NCBI GenBank assembly: GCA_021399445.1
Contig: JAJTUQ010000003.1
Location: forward strand, 2,108,001 to 2,172,000
Direction of reading: 5' to 3'
Length of the DNA: 64,000 nucleotides
Source: Xylogone sp. PMI_703
Taxonomy: Eukaryota; Ascomycota; Leotiomycetes
In this document: piece after piece, positions 1 to 10,574 of the stretch
How positions within the stretch are numbered: position 1 is the first letter of the stretch
Layout of the letters: every line of letters starts with the position of its first letter
Position numbers and translations under genes: made by a program
Notes under the pieces: model-generated
The model's input: the letters and a program-made list of their open reading frames with translations, nothing else
Told to the model about the DNA's origin: nothing
The model's database searches: none

Positions 1-747
1 CGATATCACAACCGCAACCACCACCCACATCACATCTAATCCAGCACCTCTCGCTAGGCTACCGCTGGACCACTGTGTCACATAGATATCCGACTGATAA
101 GCAACATTTACAAACGCTTGCACACTATGCGTACTTATATCCGTGATAGTAGGTAGAATAGTCATACTGCTTGCAGCCGGTGTTGTGATCCAACTCTTCG
201 TGAGATTCGCCACCTCGGATGACGGGTAGCTGCCCACCGTCCAAGCACAAGCCGCAGTCTGCGGCGACTGCGAGATCGAGCAGTCAAGCTGCCCGAGGAT
301 ATTCCTGGGATGCAAATATTAGTTTGTGAGTCTGTACCACTACGTGAGTTGCGGTCACAGCCTGCTTACCAGGAATCTGATCCGTTAAAGATGTAGGTGC
401 TTGGAGCTGCGGTGAAGGTGATGGGCTCGACGAAGACACATGTGCTGGCAGACGTTGTACAGTCGCTGGCTGCGAATATGGTCGTATCGGAATTCTGCTG
501 GAGGTATTAGGTCTTGGAAGTTGGCTCTGGATGTGAACACACTCGCCGTGGAAAGGATTTCTGCCGTGAGAGGCATGTTGCCTGCAATGGGCAGCGGTAG
601 CCTCGTTGTCATGGCTATTTTCAGCGTTTCAGTCGCCGTTGGCACAGGTTTAGGTTTACTGCCGCCGGATCCCATTGCTTCGGAATTTATTGCCGCAACT
701 GCTTTTGATGGGCCAGGATATCCGCAGCACAGGCATGCTGTATGTCT
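1..747 (-). CDS. Putative cell-surface protein, C-terminal part, runs off the left edge
   Basis: I do not recognise this gene. The minus strand keeps an open, Ser/Thr-rich reading frame across at least two introns. The clearest is 305-369 (GTAAGC donor, CCCAG acceptor), joining a Cys-containing exon (…DCTTSASTCVFVEP…) to one rich in Ser and Thr (…TTPAASSMTIL…). A second intron of about 43-46 bp lies near 498-540. The last visible residues are strongly hydrophobic (DVMWVVVAVVIS), which suits a C-terminal membrane or GPI anchor, but the stop codon is beyond base 1. The first exon is uncertain: an ATG sits at 675 and an open frame reaches back to about 747 through a short Cys-rich stretch. No signal peptide was located, so the true start is probably further upstream on another exon. 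A secreted or anchored wall protein is an inference from composition only. Confidence 0.4.
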
Positions 748-1107
748 GCTGAAGGTTATACAATGTCCTCATCTACCGAGGTAGAGGCAGACTACAGTTA
801 TACGAGTGAATGATTATCGCTGGCGCTGCCAGTTGCCTGGATATATATTTCAGGGCTTCAGCAGGTTGCAGCTTGCTTGATATGGGCGTTTCGGGCCTAG
901 TATATCGCAAGTCTTGCAGGTGAAATGAGGCGTGTCTGCCTTGCTGGGCGTGCATCCATGAGGCTTCTGCACATACTGTAGGCCAAGCGGCGCGTCAGGT
1001 AATTACGGGCGGGTAAGCCGAGGGGAAGCTTGTGTTCTGGATAAGGATCAACTATGCTATTGCCTCTTCAGCACTGGGTGTCCGGTAGATGGCTGATAAA
1101 GCAGATC
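748..1107. other. Intergenic gap
   Basis: I see no convincing gene, RNA or repeat in these 360 bases. The first exon of the gene to the left may lie here. It also holds the sequence downstream of the HET gene. Confidence 0.5.
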
Positions 1108-2835
1108 TCATTGGTCAAGGTTGACCCAAGTCATCAGCTCATGCAGTCCCTTCAGATCAACGCTGATAACTGGTGTGGCCGTTGGATGGTTTGTGCCGTC
1201 CCTAATCCATACTATTTCATCTTCCAATCGCGACCAGCTGTTTTGAGATTCCGCCCTGAGGTCACGGATAAGGAAAGCTCGTCCTACCAACGCGTAGCCT
1301 TGAAGAGTCTTTCGTGCTATAACAGCCAAGGGGGTGCGATCAAATTGCCAGATCTCATCGCCAAGATTAACTCTCGTGGACGCAAGTCCAGCAAAGAGAG
1401 GGCCATTGGTAGGGCCATTGATTGCCGTGTATCTAGGTGGTGATTCACGGTCGACAGTCGAGTTCCTTGATTCTCCAGGTTCATGGCCTCTAAAGGAAAA
1501 TAGACATTGGTCAATCCCGGGAATCCCGACCGTTGCGCGCAGTTCTGTGTCCGCCAAAGTCTCCAGATCGATTTCAAGTGGCATTGAAGGTCCTTTCTCA
1601 TTCAGTGAAAGTTGGGGACGCGGGAAAAGGGCGGGCAACCTGTTACGGATTCGTAGAGCTACTTCTTCCACATCACGACCGGGATGGAGAGTTTCAATCC
1701 AACCACGGACGGTACCACAGACCGCGAAGTTGGTAAAGAGCATTGGGGTCCCCAGATTGAGGATACTCTTGCGCAGCTCATCCCTCCTAACTTCAAGATG
1801 TTGTCGAAGGAAGGACATGAAACTCAGGGTTCGGAAAGCTGACAAGTTTTGGTAGGTGTGAGAGAAATTCAGTACCGTTAGCATAAGTTGTACCCGATCG
1901 ATATCATAATCAACTGGTAGATGAGCCTGTGCATCTGGGGTCAGTGAAATCAATGCATAGATCTTGTCGCGAAAATCCGAGCACTCCGCCATTTCGTGCA
2001 AGTACAGGAGATCTTCCATAGAGGTGGAAGAACTTTGAATTTGCGGTTCAGTGGAACAAAGCTGTATAGCCCGACTTTCCGCCATTCTCTCTGCCTCAGA
2101 AGAATATGAGCGGCCCTGCGTAGTGTCATGCCTAGTCTCTAGACTAAAGTCTTTGATAGAATCCTTGAGGATGCTCATCGGTAATAGGTGTCCTTCACAG
2201 CAGAATATGACTGCTCGGGCTTGAGTAATCTCTTGGATTATCCAACGGCGGGTGAAGTATTGATTCCCAAAGAAGTGACGGTATAGGCTGGTGTTTGTAG
2301 AGTATCGCCGTTCTAGCAATATCCTATGTAAATCCTCAGCCTCACGTTTGAGGTGCTTGCTGTCTCTTGGCCGGGCAGCGTTCAAACAAGCAACGACATA
2401 ATTGGCGTTTCTGTAGATTTTGCCCATCATTTGCACTTGATGATTACGTTCCTGTATGTTCTTCTGATCAATGCAGATAGCGTCGATCCATACTCGACGG
2501 GTTTGATAGTCATCTCGTAAGTGTTCAATGACCTTTCTCAAGTTTCGCTGTATTATCAGAGTGTAACCATCAACTTCAAAGTCGATCAGATCTCCAGGAA
2601 TGCCCCACATCCACGATATAGCAGTATATAATGGCGAAGCTGAGAGAAGAACATGCTGAATACTGTCCTTTAGTATCCTACTGCCAGCTGTGGTATGCCG
2701 CGGTGCAATATTGAGGAGACGTATCTCATCGACGTCATGGAGTGGCATATAGGTGAAAGAATTCAACCCAGTTCTGGAGAGACGGCTCCTTCTTGAAGGT
2801 TCTGTTCTGGGAGGTATACTGAACCTTCGGCGCAT
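1108..2835 (-). CDS. HET-domain (heterokaryon incompatibility) protein
   Basis: This is an intronless 575-residue protein with a full HET domain in its N-terminal half. The family hallmarks are visible: YTAISWMWG near residue 70, RRVWIDAICIDQKN near 113-128, then ER-x-x-QV-x-MM-x-KIYRNA. HET domains are related to TIR folds and act in non-self recognition and programmed cell death after hyphal fusion. The region after about residue 220 is not recognisable beyond the long variable C-terminal part usual in the family. The ATG at 2835 precedes the domain by about 60 residues and no in-frame lesion is seen, so the gene appears intact. It stands alone, with a small membrane-protein gene diverging to the right. 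Which partner it senses cannot be told from sequence. Confidence 0.93.
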   Translation of the reverse strand: MRRRFSIPPRTEPSRRSRLSRTGLNSFTYMPLHDVDEIRLLNIAPRHTTAGSRILKDSIQHVLLSASPLYTAISWMWGIPGDLIDFEVDGYTLIIQRNLRKVIEHLRDDYQTRRVWIDAICIDQKNIQERNHQVQMMGKIYRNANYVVACLNAARPRDSKHLKREAEDLHRILLERRYSTNTSLYRHFFGNQYFTRRWIIQEITQARAVIFCCEGHLLPMSILKDSIKDFSLETRHDTTQGRSYSSEAERMAESRAIQLCSTEPQIQSSSTSMEDLLYLHEMAECSDFRDKIYALISLTPDAQAHLPVDYDIDRVQLMLTVLNFSHTYQNLSAFRTLSFMSFLRQHLEVRRDELRKSILNLGTPMLFTNFAVCGTVRGWIETLHPGRDVEEVALRIRNRLPALFPRPQLSLNEKGPSMPLEIDLETLADTELRATVGIPGIDQCLFSFRGHEPGESRNSTVDRESPPRYTAINGPTNGPLFAGLASTRVNLGDEIWQFDRTPLAVIARKTLQGYALVGRAFLIRDLRAESQNSWSRLEDEIVWIRDGTNHPTATPVISVDLKGLHELMTWVNLDQ

Positions 2836-3567
2836 GGTAGTACTAGAGCTTCTAAGCTGATAACTATGTCGTAGGCTCGGAAAATATTTATGAGCTATTA
2901 GTAACTTGTGCCCTGGAGGTCCCCATATGGTCCTTGGTGCACCAGAACTCTTCCATGAAATTGTCCTTGTCGTCTATGAACTAAACTTAGACCATGAGGT
3001 TACCCAGCTTGACGTGCAGATACAATCGCTCAGACGTTTAGTGCAGGAGGGTATCCTGGCAAGAGAATAATCCTACCTGCTGAGCCTGCTTATACGCCTC
3101 GTCGTTGAAATCGGCCGTGTTTGCCTTGACACGCCCTGATTGTACCAATCGAAAGTTCCCTGCACAGAAACCCCGCTTTTGTTGCCTCTCGTTGCCCTAC
3201 AGAGATGCGCTCGGATAGGTGTTTTGTAACTCTTCTCATCCTTCGCTCGAGGCTGACAGACGAATCAGTCAGTCGTGTTTGTGCTTCCTGGCGCCCGCCT
3301 CGAGCACGGCTGCGGCACACGGCATACTTTGACGATTGGGTCTCAACTTACATCCATGCACAGCTCTGTCTGGTTTTGGATGGCTCGAAGAAGTCCGGCG
3401 TGGCCGAACGACTGTATTTACTGGTCAGAGTCTATCTCAAACAGTAGCTTGGTCTTATCCACATCCTCTTCTCATCACCCTTGTTTCCAACACATTCTTG
3501 CTTTTGAAGTTTGGCCGTGTGGCTCGTAAGTACAGACACAAGCTTGAAATTACCTGGCAGACATATA
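2836..3567. other. Divergent intergenic region between HET gene and membrane-protein gene
   Basis: Several short overlapping frames exist here but none has recognisable content. The stretch 3200-3567 could hold the 5' leader or an extra upstream exon of the gene starting at 3568, because the same frame is open from 3511. Confidence 0.4.
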
Positions 3568-4401
3568 ATGGAGTTTCCAATACCACCTGAAATACAGACG
3601 GCGGCACCTCGCCAGCCTCGGCCTCAGAAGAAACTTCGGAGAAACTTCCACGTTCTGTTGAGTCCGCTGCAGATTCTGGTGATTTTAACACTAATCACAA
3701 GCTTCTCCTGCACAGTTGCGAGGCTTGCCCTTATTGTACGGCTGAGGGCTTACTGGAATGAGGGAGTACCAACTTTATGCAACGGAGTCATCGCCGTACT
3801 ACCCTACGGAATCCTTGATACTGAGACAGCCTTCATGTTTGAAGCCATATCTAATGCTATTGCGGTACGGACCGATGACGATAACTATATGAGTGCGTGC
3901 CATACAACAAATTATTCACTCGGTCTTTCAGGCAACGTAATGAATTCAATATACGCATCTTTGATTGCTATTTCAGCCTTCGAGATTTTCGGAACAATCA
4001 TTATTCAGGGGTTCTGTTGGGGGAGGTTATGGGTGGGATGCTGCAAGGTGTACATATTTAGATGGTCCCTGGGCTGGAGCTTGATTGTCCTAGGTCTTGA
4101 TGCTGTAGCAATCTATAAGGGTAGTCGTACAGGGAGGGCCAATATATTAGCGCTGTCTGCGGTAATTCTGTGAGCTCCGTCATCTATATGAGAAGAAATG
4201 CCACTAACGATAGACTTTAGAACATGCACTCTCGTCGTTTTTATCCTTACTTTACGTGTTCTACAGAGCAGAATCAACCGTCATAAATTTCGAGGAGATA
4301 ATTTGGAGATGCCAGATGCCGTTTTCAGGAGGCAGACGGCGGTATCTTCTACAGGACAGATTCCTAACATGGTCACGATGTTCAATCCACAGAATACCTA
4401 G
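3568..4401 (+). CDS. Small multi-pass membrane protein of unknown function
   Basis: Two exons, 3568-4169 and 4221-4401, join across a 51-bp intron (GTGAGC donor, CTAAC branch, TTTAG acceptor). The unspliced frame stops inside the intron, while splicing continues it in frame and completes a membrane helix, which supports the model. The product is about 260 residues: a Pro-rich basic cytosolic start (MEFPIPPEIQ), a helix near residues 32-55, further helices near 110-150 and 165-185, then a final one spanning the splice junction, and a hydrophilic tail. The frame is open back to 3511, so an ATG there would add 19 residues; I prefer 3568 because the added residues look like leader sequence. I do not recognise the family. 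No neighbour suggests a role. Confidence 0.6.
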
Positions 4402-5529
4402 GTCAAATCAATACAGAGGCGCCTCGCATGTATAGTTGTGCACAGTACTATGACTTGCTATTAAATAAATCTCTAACTACGCTTCCTGTCATGGGGTCAT
4501 AAAGTTACACTTATCATTTAACTGCTTATCGCTGTCTTGGATAGGGACTTTGCTAGCTTGTTCATCGACTTAGCTGTGGTTTGGTCTCTGCGACGTTCTG
4601 AATTTCAGATAGCCACCTTCAGCCTTCAGGCGTCTCAGTCCTAGGTCCATGCTTGGTCTTGACTTCAAGTGCCAGATGCTGAACCCTTTTGGCAACCTTG
4701 AGTGGCTTAAACAAGGCGAATGCTGCGACCCATCCCCTGCGTGAGTCCTGTGGCTGTCCTGTGGTTATGATTTTCTATTTGTTTTCACTATCTAATTGAG
4801 ACTAGGTTTACGTATAGCTGCTTGTGTGTGGTGGAGGGAAGCCTGTAAGCCTGTATGAAGCAGCGGTCTAGGCAATTGTTCAAAGGCGTAATCAAGACTA
4901 AACGGCTCCAAATTTCATGTTTACTCCAAAATTTACAACTAGTTATATCATTTACCAGCTATTCACATTGGAACATTTCTTTTGCAAATCAATGTACACT
5001 TATTTACGTCGCACATGTTTATCTGTGTATTTACTTATAGGTTGGCTTACTGTATTCGCTATTGCAAAACACCATGTGTGTGGCCCGAACCATCCATAAT
5101 TCTTAGGTAATTCTAAGCTGAATTGAGCGCGACCGTTATTCTCTGTTGAGAGATTGCTTGTAATAAATTAGATCGAAACAATGACACCGAAATGTAGCAG
5201 GATCCTACTTTTGTCGACGCCATGGATCTTTACATAGCATGACAGGAAATGTACTACTGCGCAACGATTCTCGTCACTAAAACCGACGTTAGTTAGATAC
5301 TTTGAAGTAAGATTAACCCAACTAGGTTTGAAGTAGTTTTAAACGCCAATAAAAGAGAAATATTGCTGTTTATTCCAAGCTACGCATATAGTTGTCAGCA
5401 TGAGACATCGCTACAGTTCTGCCGCTGACTTTGTATCCCAGTTTTATTAGGTCGTGATTAGACTCTTGGCTCATCTCATAGAGTAGTAAAAACGAATGCA
5501 GCGCCACAATAAGGGCTCGGCTAGGCGGA
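4402..5529. other. AT-rich gene-poor gap left of the 650-bp element
   Basis: Short frames around 4855-5100 have no recognisable content and a composition typical of non-coding AT-rich DNA. I see no gene, tRNA or repeat family apart from the element that begins at 5538. Confidence 0.5.
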
Positions 5530-6195
5530 TTTATTTAGGCCTGAGCTAAAGGCACCAACGGTTTATCTATTAGCACCCAAAATCTCCGGTTATCGGATAG
5601 CGCGTAACTTATTTTGCACAATTTTCTTAGTAACCGCTATTTAATAAGGAACAGTTAATACTGTATATAATACAGTAGGAATATAATAGATAATAACTGA
5701 TAATTCAAAAGTGAAAGCTGAGAAAGAGAGGTCTTAATTATTATAACGGCTAATATCCCGTAACTATAAACAGTTATAACAGTTAGTAGCCGCTAGTTAT
5801 AGACTGGTTATAGGCGGTTATAGTGATCAGTTGCCTATAATTACGGGCAATTATAGTGTACACAGCCTAGAATTATAGGCTAGTATAGTGGTTGATAGCC
5901 TGTAATTAGAGGTAAGTATAATGACCGATAACCTAAAATTAAAGGCTAGCATAGTAACTAACAGCTTATATTATACACAGTTAGAATAGTTGATAGCTCA
6001 GAATGCAAAAATTAACTAAATTTACTCAAGTTGTACGGATTCAATTAATTATTCTATTGCACTGTTGGACCTCTTTGCACAGTATTAATTTGTATGCGAC
6101 CATGAGGCGAAATTATGCTGGGTCAAGTCCGGTAACCGGAGATTTTGGGTGCCAATAGGTAAACCATTGGTGCGTTTAGCTCAGGCCTTTATTTA
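5530..6195. mobile_element. Non-autonomous DNA transposon (MITE-like), 650 bp with 60-bp inverted ends and 8-bp target duplication
   Basis: Bases 5538-5597 and 6128-6187 are inverted copies of each other with 5 mismatches in 60 (ends GGCCTGAGCTAAA…). Directly outside, both flanks read TTTATTTA (5530-5537 and 6188-6195), a perfect 8-bp target-site duplication. The body has no open frame of note and is filled with AT-rich sequence including a 33-bp tandem repeat. An 8-bp duplication is typical of hAT-type elements, but the long inverted ends and the GGCC terminus are not the classic hAT terminus, so the superfamily is left open. A diverged end of the same type lies near 37.9 kb. Confidence 0.85.
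5833..5995. repeat. Degenerate 32-33-bp tandem repeat inside the transposon
   Basis: Five units begin at 5833, 5865, 5898, 5931 and 5964. Each starts with a GCCTRNAATT-like word and ends with a TATAGTGRYYGATA-like word. A partial unit follows at 5996, and looser copies precede it from about 5789. Units differ at several positions, so the array is old. It forms the internal part of the 5538-6187 element. Confidence 0.75.
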
Positions 6196-6330
6196 CTTTC
6201 AACGTTGACCTCCGCCTTGGTCGATGTCTAGTTATTAATAATAGCTGCAATCATCCTTTATTGGGAGGCGATAGCAGGAATCTACTTCAGAGCCCATTCC
6301 GTGCAAAAGTCTCCTGTGCTACACACAACG

Positions 6331-7310
6331 ATGCCCTCAACACCATCAATCGCTCCCTCCGATGCGCCTCCGTCTTACAATGCCGCTACTTCATCGCTTC
6401 ATCAAAATGATAATGCTCAATTGGCGGAGTTAAGCTCCCAAGAAGATGATATTCCGGAGTCTACTCCTCCTCCATTCACCTATCCTCCTCAAACTCTGGC
6501 GCTACCATATAGTTCGCATCTGATAACCCCTCTTCCAACGAGCATAAACCCTTCACCTCGACCACTTTATGAGCTGAACCGTCCACTAAATATATACTCA
6601 AGTTCAATTGGGCTGTACTCTATTGAGCCATATACCAGGCTTCGCGACGATGGACGCTGCGTCTCGCTGTCCGAGCGAAATTATTTGTTCAAAATTTACG
6701 AATCGATCCAGCTTCCTAGGGATGGTAAGCATACGCGCGTGAGCGCACAGCGTCGATCGCTCGGCGACGGCTTTATCCTGAAAAAGGACTCCAGCATCAC
6801 AGGCCCAAAATGGGAGGCACGGAAATGTGATGAGAATGAGAAGTGTGAGGACACGTGCCTTTTTATGGCGAAGGAAGGGACAGGAAAACGAAGGCAGTGT
6901 CTAGCATGGAAAGATGCGAGTGGTAGAACGATTGCAATTGATGAAAAGGTAGAGAATATGAGTGAATGGGAGAGGAGGTTGAACGTGACTGTGGATCTGG
7001 GAAGAAGGGAACTGGATACATTAGTAGCAATTTGGGTTGCAAGCGTATGGCAAGACAAGAGAAGAGAGTGGAAGAACGAGGATAAGGTGGAAAAGAAGAT
7101 GGAGCAACAAAAGAGAAGGGAAGAGGAGGGCCAATTACGTACTCGACTACATGATGGTAAGTAGTGCACATCGTAGTTGACCTGCGGTGAAAAACTAATT
7201 TGATTCTTTTAGTGAAGGAGGCATTAGGGATTGGTTATGGAGTAAAGCCAGGCCCGAGAAATAGGGGACCTCCAACAATCGGTGAGAATGGGAGGATTAA
7301 ATGGTCATGA
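6331..7310 (+). CDS. Conserved-type fungal protein, Pro-rich N-terminus, possible tubby-like C-terminal fold
   Basis: Exons 6331-7156 and 7213-7310 join across a 56-bp intron (GTAAGT donor, CTTTTAG acceptor); the sum is 308 codons in frame, giving 307 residues. The frame is open from 6301 but without an earlier ATG, so 6331 is the start. The first 90 residues are Ser/Pro-rich with a PPSY motif (PPxY type, a WW-domain ligand). The middle (PLNIYSSSIGLYSIEPYTR and onward) and a later ELDTLVAIWVASVW stretch resemble fungal proteins of unknown function with a tubby-C-terminal-like fold; this link is tentative. The C-terminus is a charged Lys/Glu/Arg helix followed by a basic Gly/Pro tail. The gene starts only 136 bp from the right end of the transposon. 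Confidence 0.65.
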
Positions 7311-7715
7311 GAGTACAGCCCTATTTGCGGAATTTTAAAGACACAGTTAGAAGCAGAACGAGGGATGCTAAGGAGCATACCCTTTACTTACCGTCAATGA
7401 GGTTCATATTACCTTATCTCTAAGTATTATGACCGTCTTTACCTGATAGTGCGATAGCATATGCACTATATTTATCAGATTGAAATCTTAGAATTACTAA
7501 ATTTCTAATTAGAAAGTTGGCTTCCTCTGCAGAAAACCTAAATCATATGCCAACAATAATACATTCTGTCGTATAAGTTACGGTCATATTCAGTAATAAC
7601 TGAGTGATCTGTGTATTGGCAAAGGTGTATGGAAGGTGGTCAATATATACAGCAAAGTAAGGGGTTCGGTGATTACCGGCGCTACCGCATGACCACCATA
7701 TTATGCAACACATTC
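7311..7715. other. Convergent intergenic region
   Basis: AT-rich sequence between the ends of two convergent genes; it probably holds both 3' ends. No other feature seen. Confidence 0.5.
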
Positions 7716-9822
7716 TTACTCAAGATTTCTCTCCTTAACCCACATTGGAAGTCCATCTTTAGGTTTAGCCGTAGATGACAAAATCTGATACGCCCTGCCG
7801 CCATAATTTTTAAGCTCCTTCCCAACCTTTTGCGGCTGCCTCCTAGATCTTCGATCCAACTCCTCGTATGCATCACCGAAGTCAAAATTGCGCATGATGA
7901 TGGCAAGCACGACACGAGATTCTAACATAGCGAGCTCCTGTCCGATACAGTCACGAGATCCTTTTTCAAATGGACGGAAGGCATTCTTTTCCACTTGCGA
8001 GAAAGGGGAACTTGGGAGCCAACGCTCAGGTATGAACTTGTATGGTTCTGGGTAGTGGGTTCTGTCATGCATCATTAAGCTATTTCCTAGCCAAATAAGA
8101 CAGTTATCCGTAGGATAAAGCTTCCCATCACTGCCTCTCAGCATAGTCCTATGCAGAATTGTTAAAAAGGCTGGGCAAAGTGACTACGCGCACGAAGCAT
8201 ATGAAATAGAACACAAACCCAGGTGGTGCCTCCCTCACTGAGCTTGCGGGGAGGTATAATCTCAGGGTCTCTTTCACCACCGCGGTAGTGTAAACCAAAT
8301 CATTGGCTAATCGAGGATTTTCTGTTAATCGGTGCGCCGCATCCCTAGGATCCGTTCCCAGTACAGTATCATGCTCTGTTCGAAGTTTTTGAAGAACCTC
8401 GGGATTACGGGAGAGTTCAAAGAAGGCATACTAAAGAGTGTAATATCTATGTTAGTATGCGAACGTAAGTGATCTTGTAGTGGTTGCATCAGAACTAACA
8501 CTGAGTGTAGAAGAAGTAGTATCATGGCCAGCGAAGATGAAAGTTTTGACACTGCATGCAATTAATTATGGGCAAGTCTAATAATAGTTGAAAAGATGAG
8601 GGATACTACTCACTTATCTCTTAGTAGTTCTAGGAAATCCCTTGTTGCTTCAGAAATTTTTCCACCCCTCTTCATATGCTTTGCCATTGCGAGATCAAAA
8701 ATTGCATGGCTTTCGCTCGCTTTGGTAGGGTTATTTTTCAATTCTTCATATTTTTTATTTAGAATCTTGGTGATCGCCAAGTTTGATGCCCAGTCGTAAT
8801 ATCTGTATTTTGCAATTCTCCATGGATTCAAGCGCTCGGGAGATAGATCCGCCATGCTGCGGGTTTGCCTAGCTCCTTGGATTATGTTAGTAACCACAGG
8901 GTGTGGAGAGTCTGTCTGTGCTCTAAAGTCGACTCCTAGGAGGGCATGACCAATAATATCAACAGTAACAGCAGCAGCAAGAGATTCCATACTCGGAATG
9001 AATCCTCCTTCTTGTGCCAATTTCGATAATCGTTCAGCAAATTTCTTGGACTCCTCTACCATCATTGGGACCATGCTGAAGAGGTTCGTTTGCGAGAATC
9101 CTGCATTAAACATTGTCCTGAGCTCCTTCCACTCATTGCCTTCCAGGGATACTAAACCCCTCAGTCCAATACTTCTCCCGAAATCCCTTGTTAGGATAGA
9201 GTGCTTTTTAAAATATGTGCTTGTTGATTGAGCAACTTGTGTTGTTACGTCTGCACCAAATACGACAAGCAGGGTCTCAAACTGAAGCGGGTAGAGATCG
9301 ACATAAAAGAGACCATATTTATTGAGGTTGTAGGTCTCAGCAAGGTGGTTCATTGTCACTTGGTTGTGAGCGTCGATTGGAATTTTGCTTGCTACTTCTG
9401 CTAAGATAGGAATGTGACCCAGGAGCATACTATGTGGAAAGCCTGGCTATAATTTATGGTCAGTACCTTTTTATAAATAATCGGTCACTAGATAGAAAGC
9501 TTACAAGTCGATGCAATAAAATTCTGCGACTGATAAACCTATATACAAACGTTGCAACCCAAGTGCCAGCGAGGACAAATGCTGTGTACCCGGCTGTGCA
9601 GCTCCCACCTTCAGTGTAGAGTGTCCACTCGTAGTAGCTCGCGAATGCAAGAGCCGGAATTGACAACGGAAGATAAATAACTCGTAGCCACAAAAGCAGA
9701 GTAAATAGTGCTCCAACTGTGAAATGCGACTGTACCAATGGATGGACATATACCGGCATCGGTACACCAAGCACAATCAGGGGCTGGCCATCGGGGGTGG
9801 CGAGGATATTTGTGGAATTCAT
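7716..9822 (-). CDS. Cytochrome P450 monooxygenase with long membrane N-terminus
   Basis: Five exons (9505-9822, 8614-9446, 8500-8551, 8219-8430, 7716-8148) sum to 616 codons in frame, giving 615 residues. All P450 landmarks are present: the I-helix FIFAGHDTT, the K-helix ExxR in VVKETLRLY, FIPERW, and the heme loop FRPFEKGSRDCIG with the cysteine ligand. Introns are 58-70 bp with normal signals, and the tiny 52-bp exon carries the oxygen-binding motif. The first exon is unusual: about 100 residues with several hydrophobic segments before the Pro-rich hinge (HRLPGFPHS), where most microsomal P450s have one anchor. It acts at the ER membrane, oxidising a substrate that cannot be named; sequence style suggests a CYP59-like or CYP3/CYP4-clan secondary-metabolism enzyme. 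A GMC oxidoreductase lies 2.7 kb away on the same strand. Confidence 0.9.
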
Positions 9823-10247
9823 GGTCCCTAAATCTTGACCATAAATGCGTGCACTGAAGCGCGCGTTGTGTGGTGTGGCAGGCTCTGCCCTAGCAATCTA
9901 GGACAACTTCTATTACTATACCTGTAGCACCAAGATACTGTACAGTAGCTGGAAGCTCTAGATCTGTAAGCAGCGGTACCTAGTTTTGTTGGGGGGAGGT
10001 GTTGTGTAAGAGAAAGTAGCTAGTTATTAACGCAGTAAAGTAACCGGGGAGTTATTTAGTTACGGCATCGTATGAACTTGGATATACGGAGTAATATAGT
10101 GGAGCTAATACATAGTTGATTACTGCGGCACTTCGTCTTCGTTACGTGTAATAATCTATGTTGTCTCGAGTAAGCAGAACCCCTAATCGAGTAAGGGCCC
10201 GATCACCATTTTCTCACACGTCTGTAAATGTAGCAATCGTCGGCTCG
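9823..10247. other. Upstream region of the P450 gene
   Basis: Contains the presumed promoter of the P450 gene. I see no further gene; the right edge is a transposon end. Confidence 0.45.
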
Positions 10248-10574
10248 CTTGGCCTTCATTTCTAGTCGTTTCCTCCTGGTCGGCGGACGCGAGTGTGACA
10301 TGAAGTGAGTGTGACCATACAAATTTTGTATGTATTTCGCATACAAAAAAGATCAATTTCATCAAAATACAACAATAAAATCATCCTTAAGCTACCACAA
10401 CAATGCTTATTTCACATTGAATAATATACTATTACTGAATAATAATTAATCATTATATTATTTAAATGAAATAAACATAAGATGTATTGTTATAGTGATT
10501 TGAAGGTAGAATTATAGTAATAGCCACACTCGTGTCCGCCGACCAGGAGGAAACGACTAGAAATGAAGGCCAAG
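10248..10574. mobile_element. MITE-like element, 327 bp with 52-bp inverted ends
   Basis: Bases 10248-10299 and 10523-10574 are inverted copies with only two differences (ends CTTGGCCTTCATTTCTAGTC). The interior of about 220 bp is very AT-rich with no coding frame. The near-identity of the ends suggests recent activity or a fold-back origin. I could not see a clear target duplication at either flank, so exact boundaries are uncertain by a few bases. Its ends differ from those of the 5538-6187 element, so it is a separate family. Confidence 0.75.

Noticed and set aside
1054..1855. Plus-strand frames over the HET gene
   Set aside because: They lie opposite the clear minus-strand HET coding frame and have no family features.
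5833..5995. CRISPR-like array
   Set aside because: Units are contiguous degenerate tandem copies without unique spacers, in a eukaryotic genome and inside a transposon.
6696..7171. Minus-strand frames of 157 and 102 residues over the 6331-7310 gene
   Set aside because: Ser/Phe/Leu-rich mirror of a Lys/Glu/Arg-rich coding sequence; the plus-strand gene has a good spliced model.
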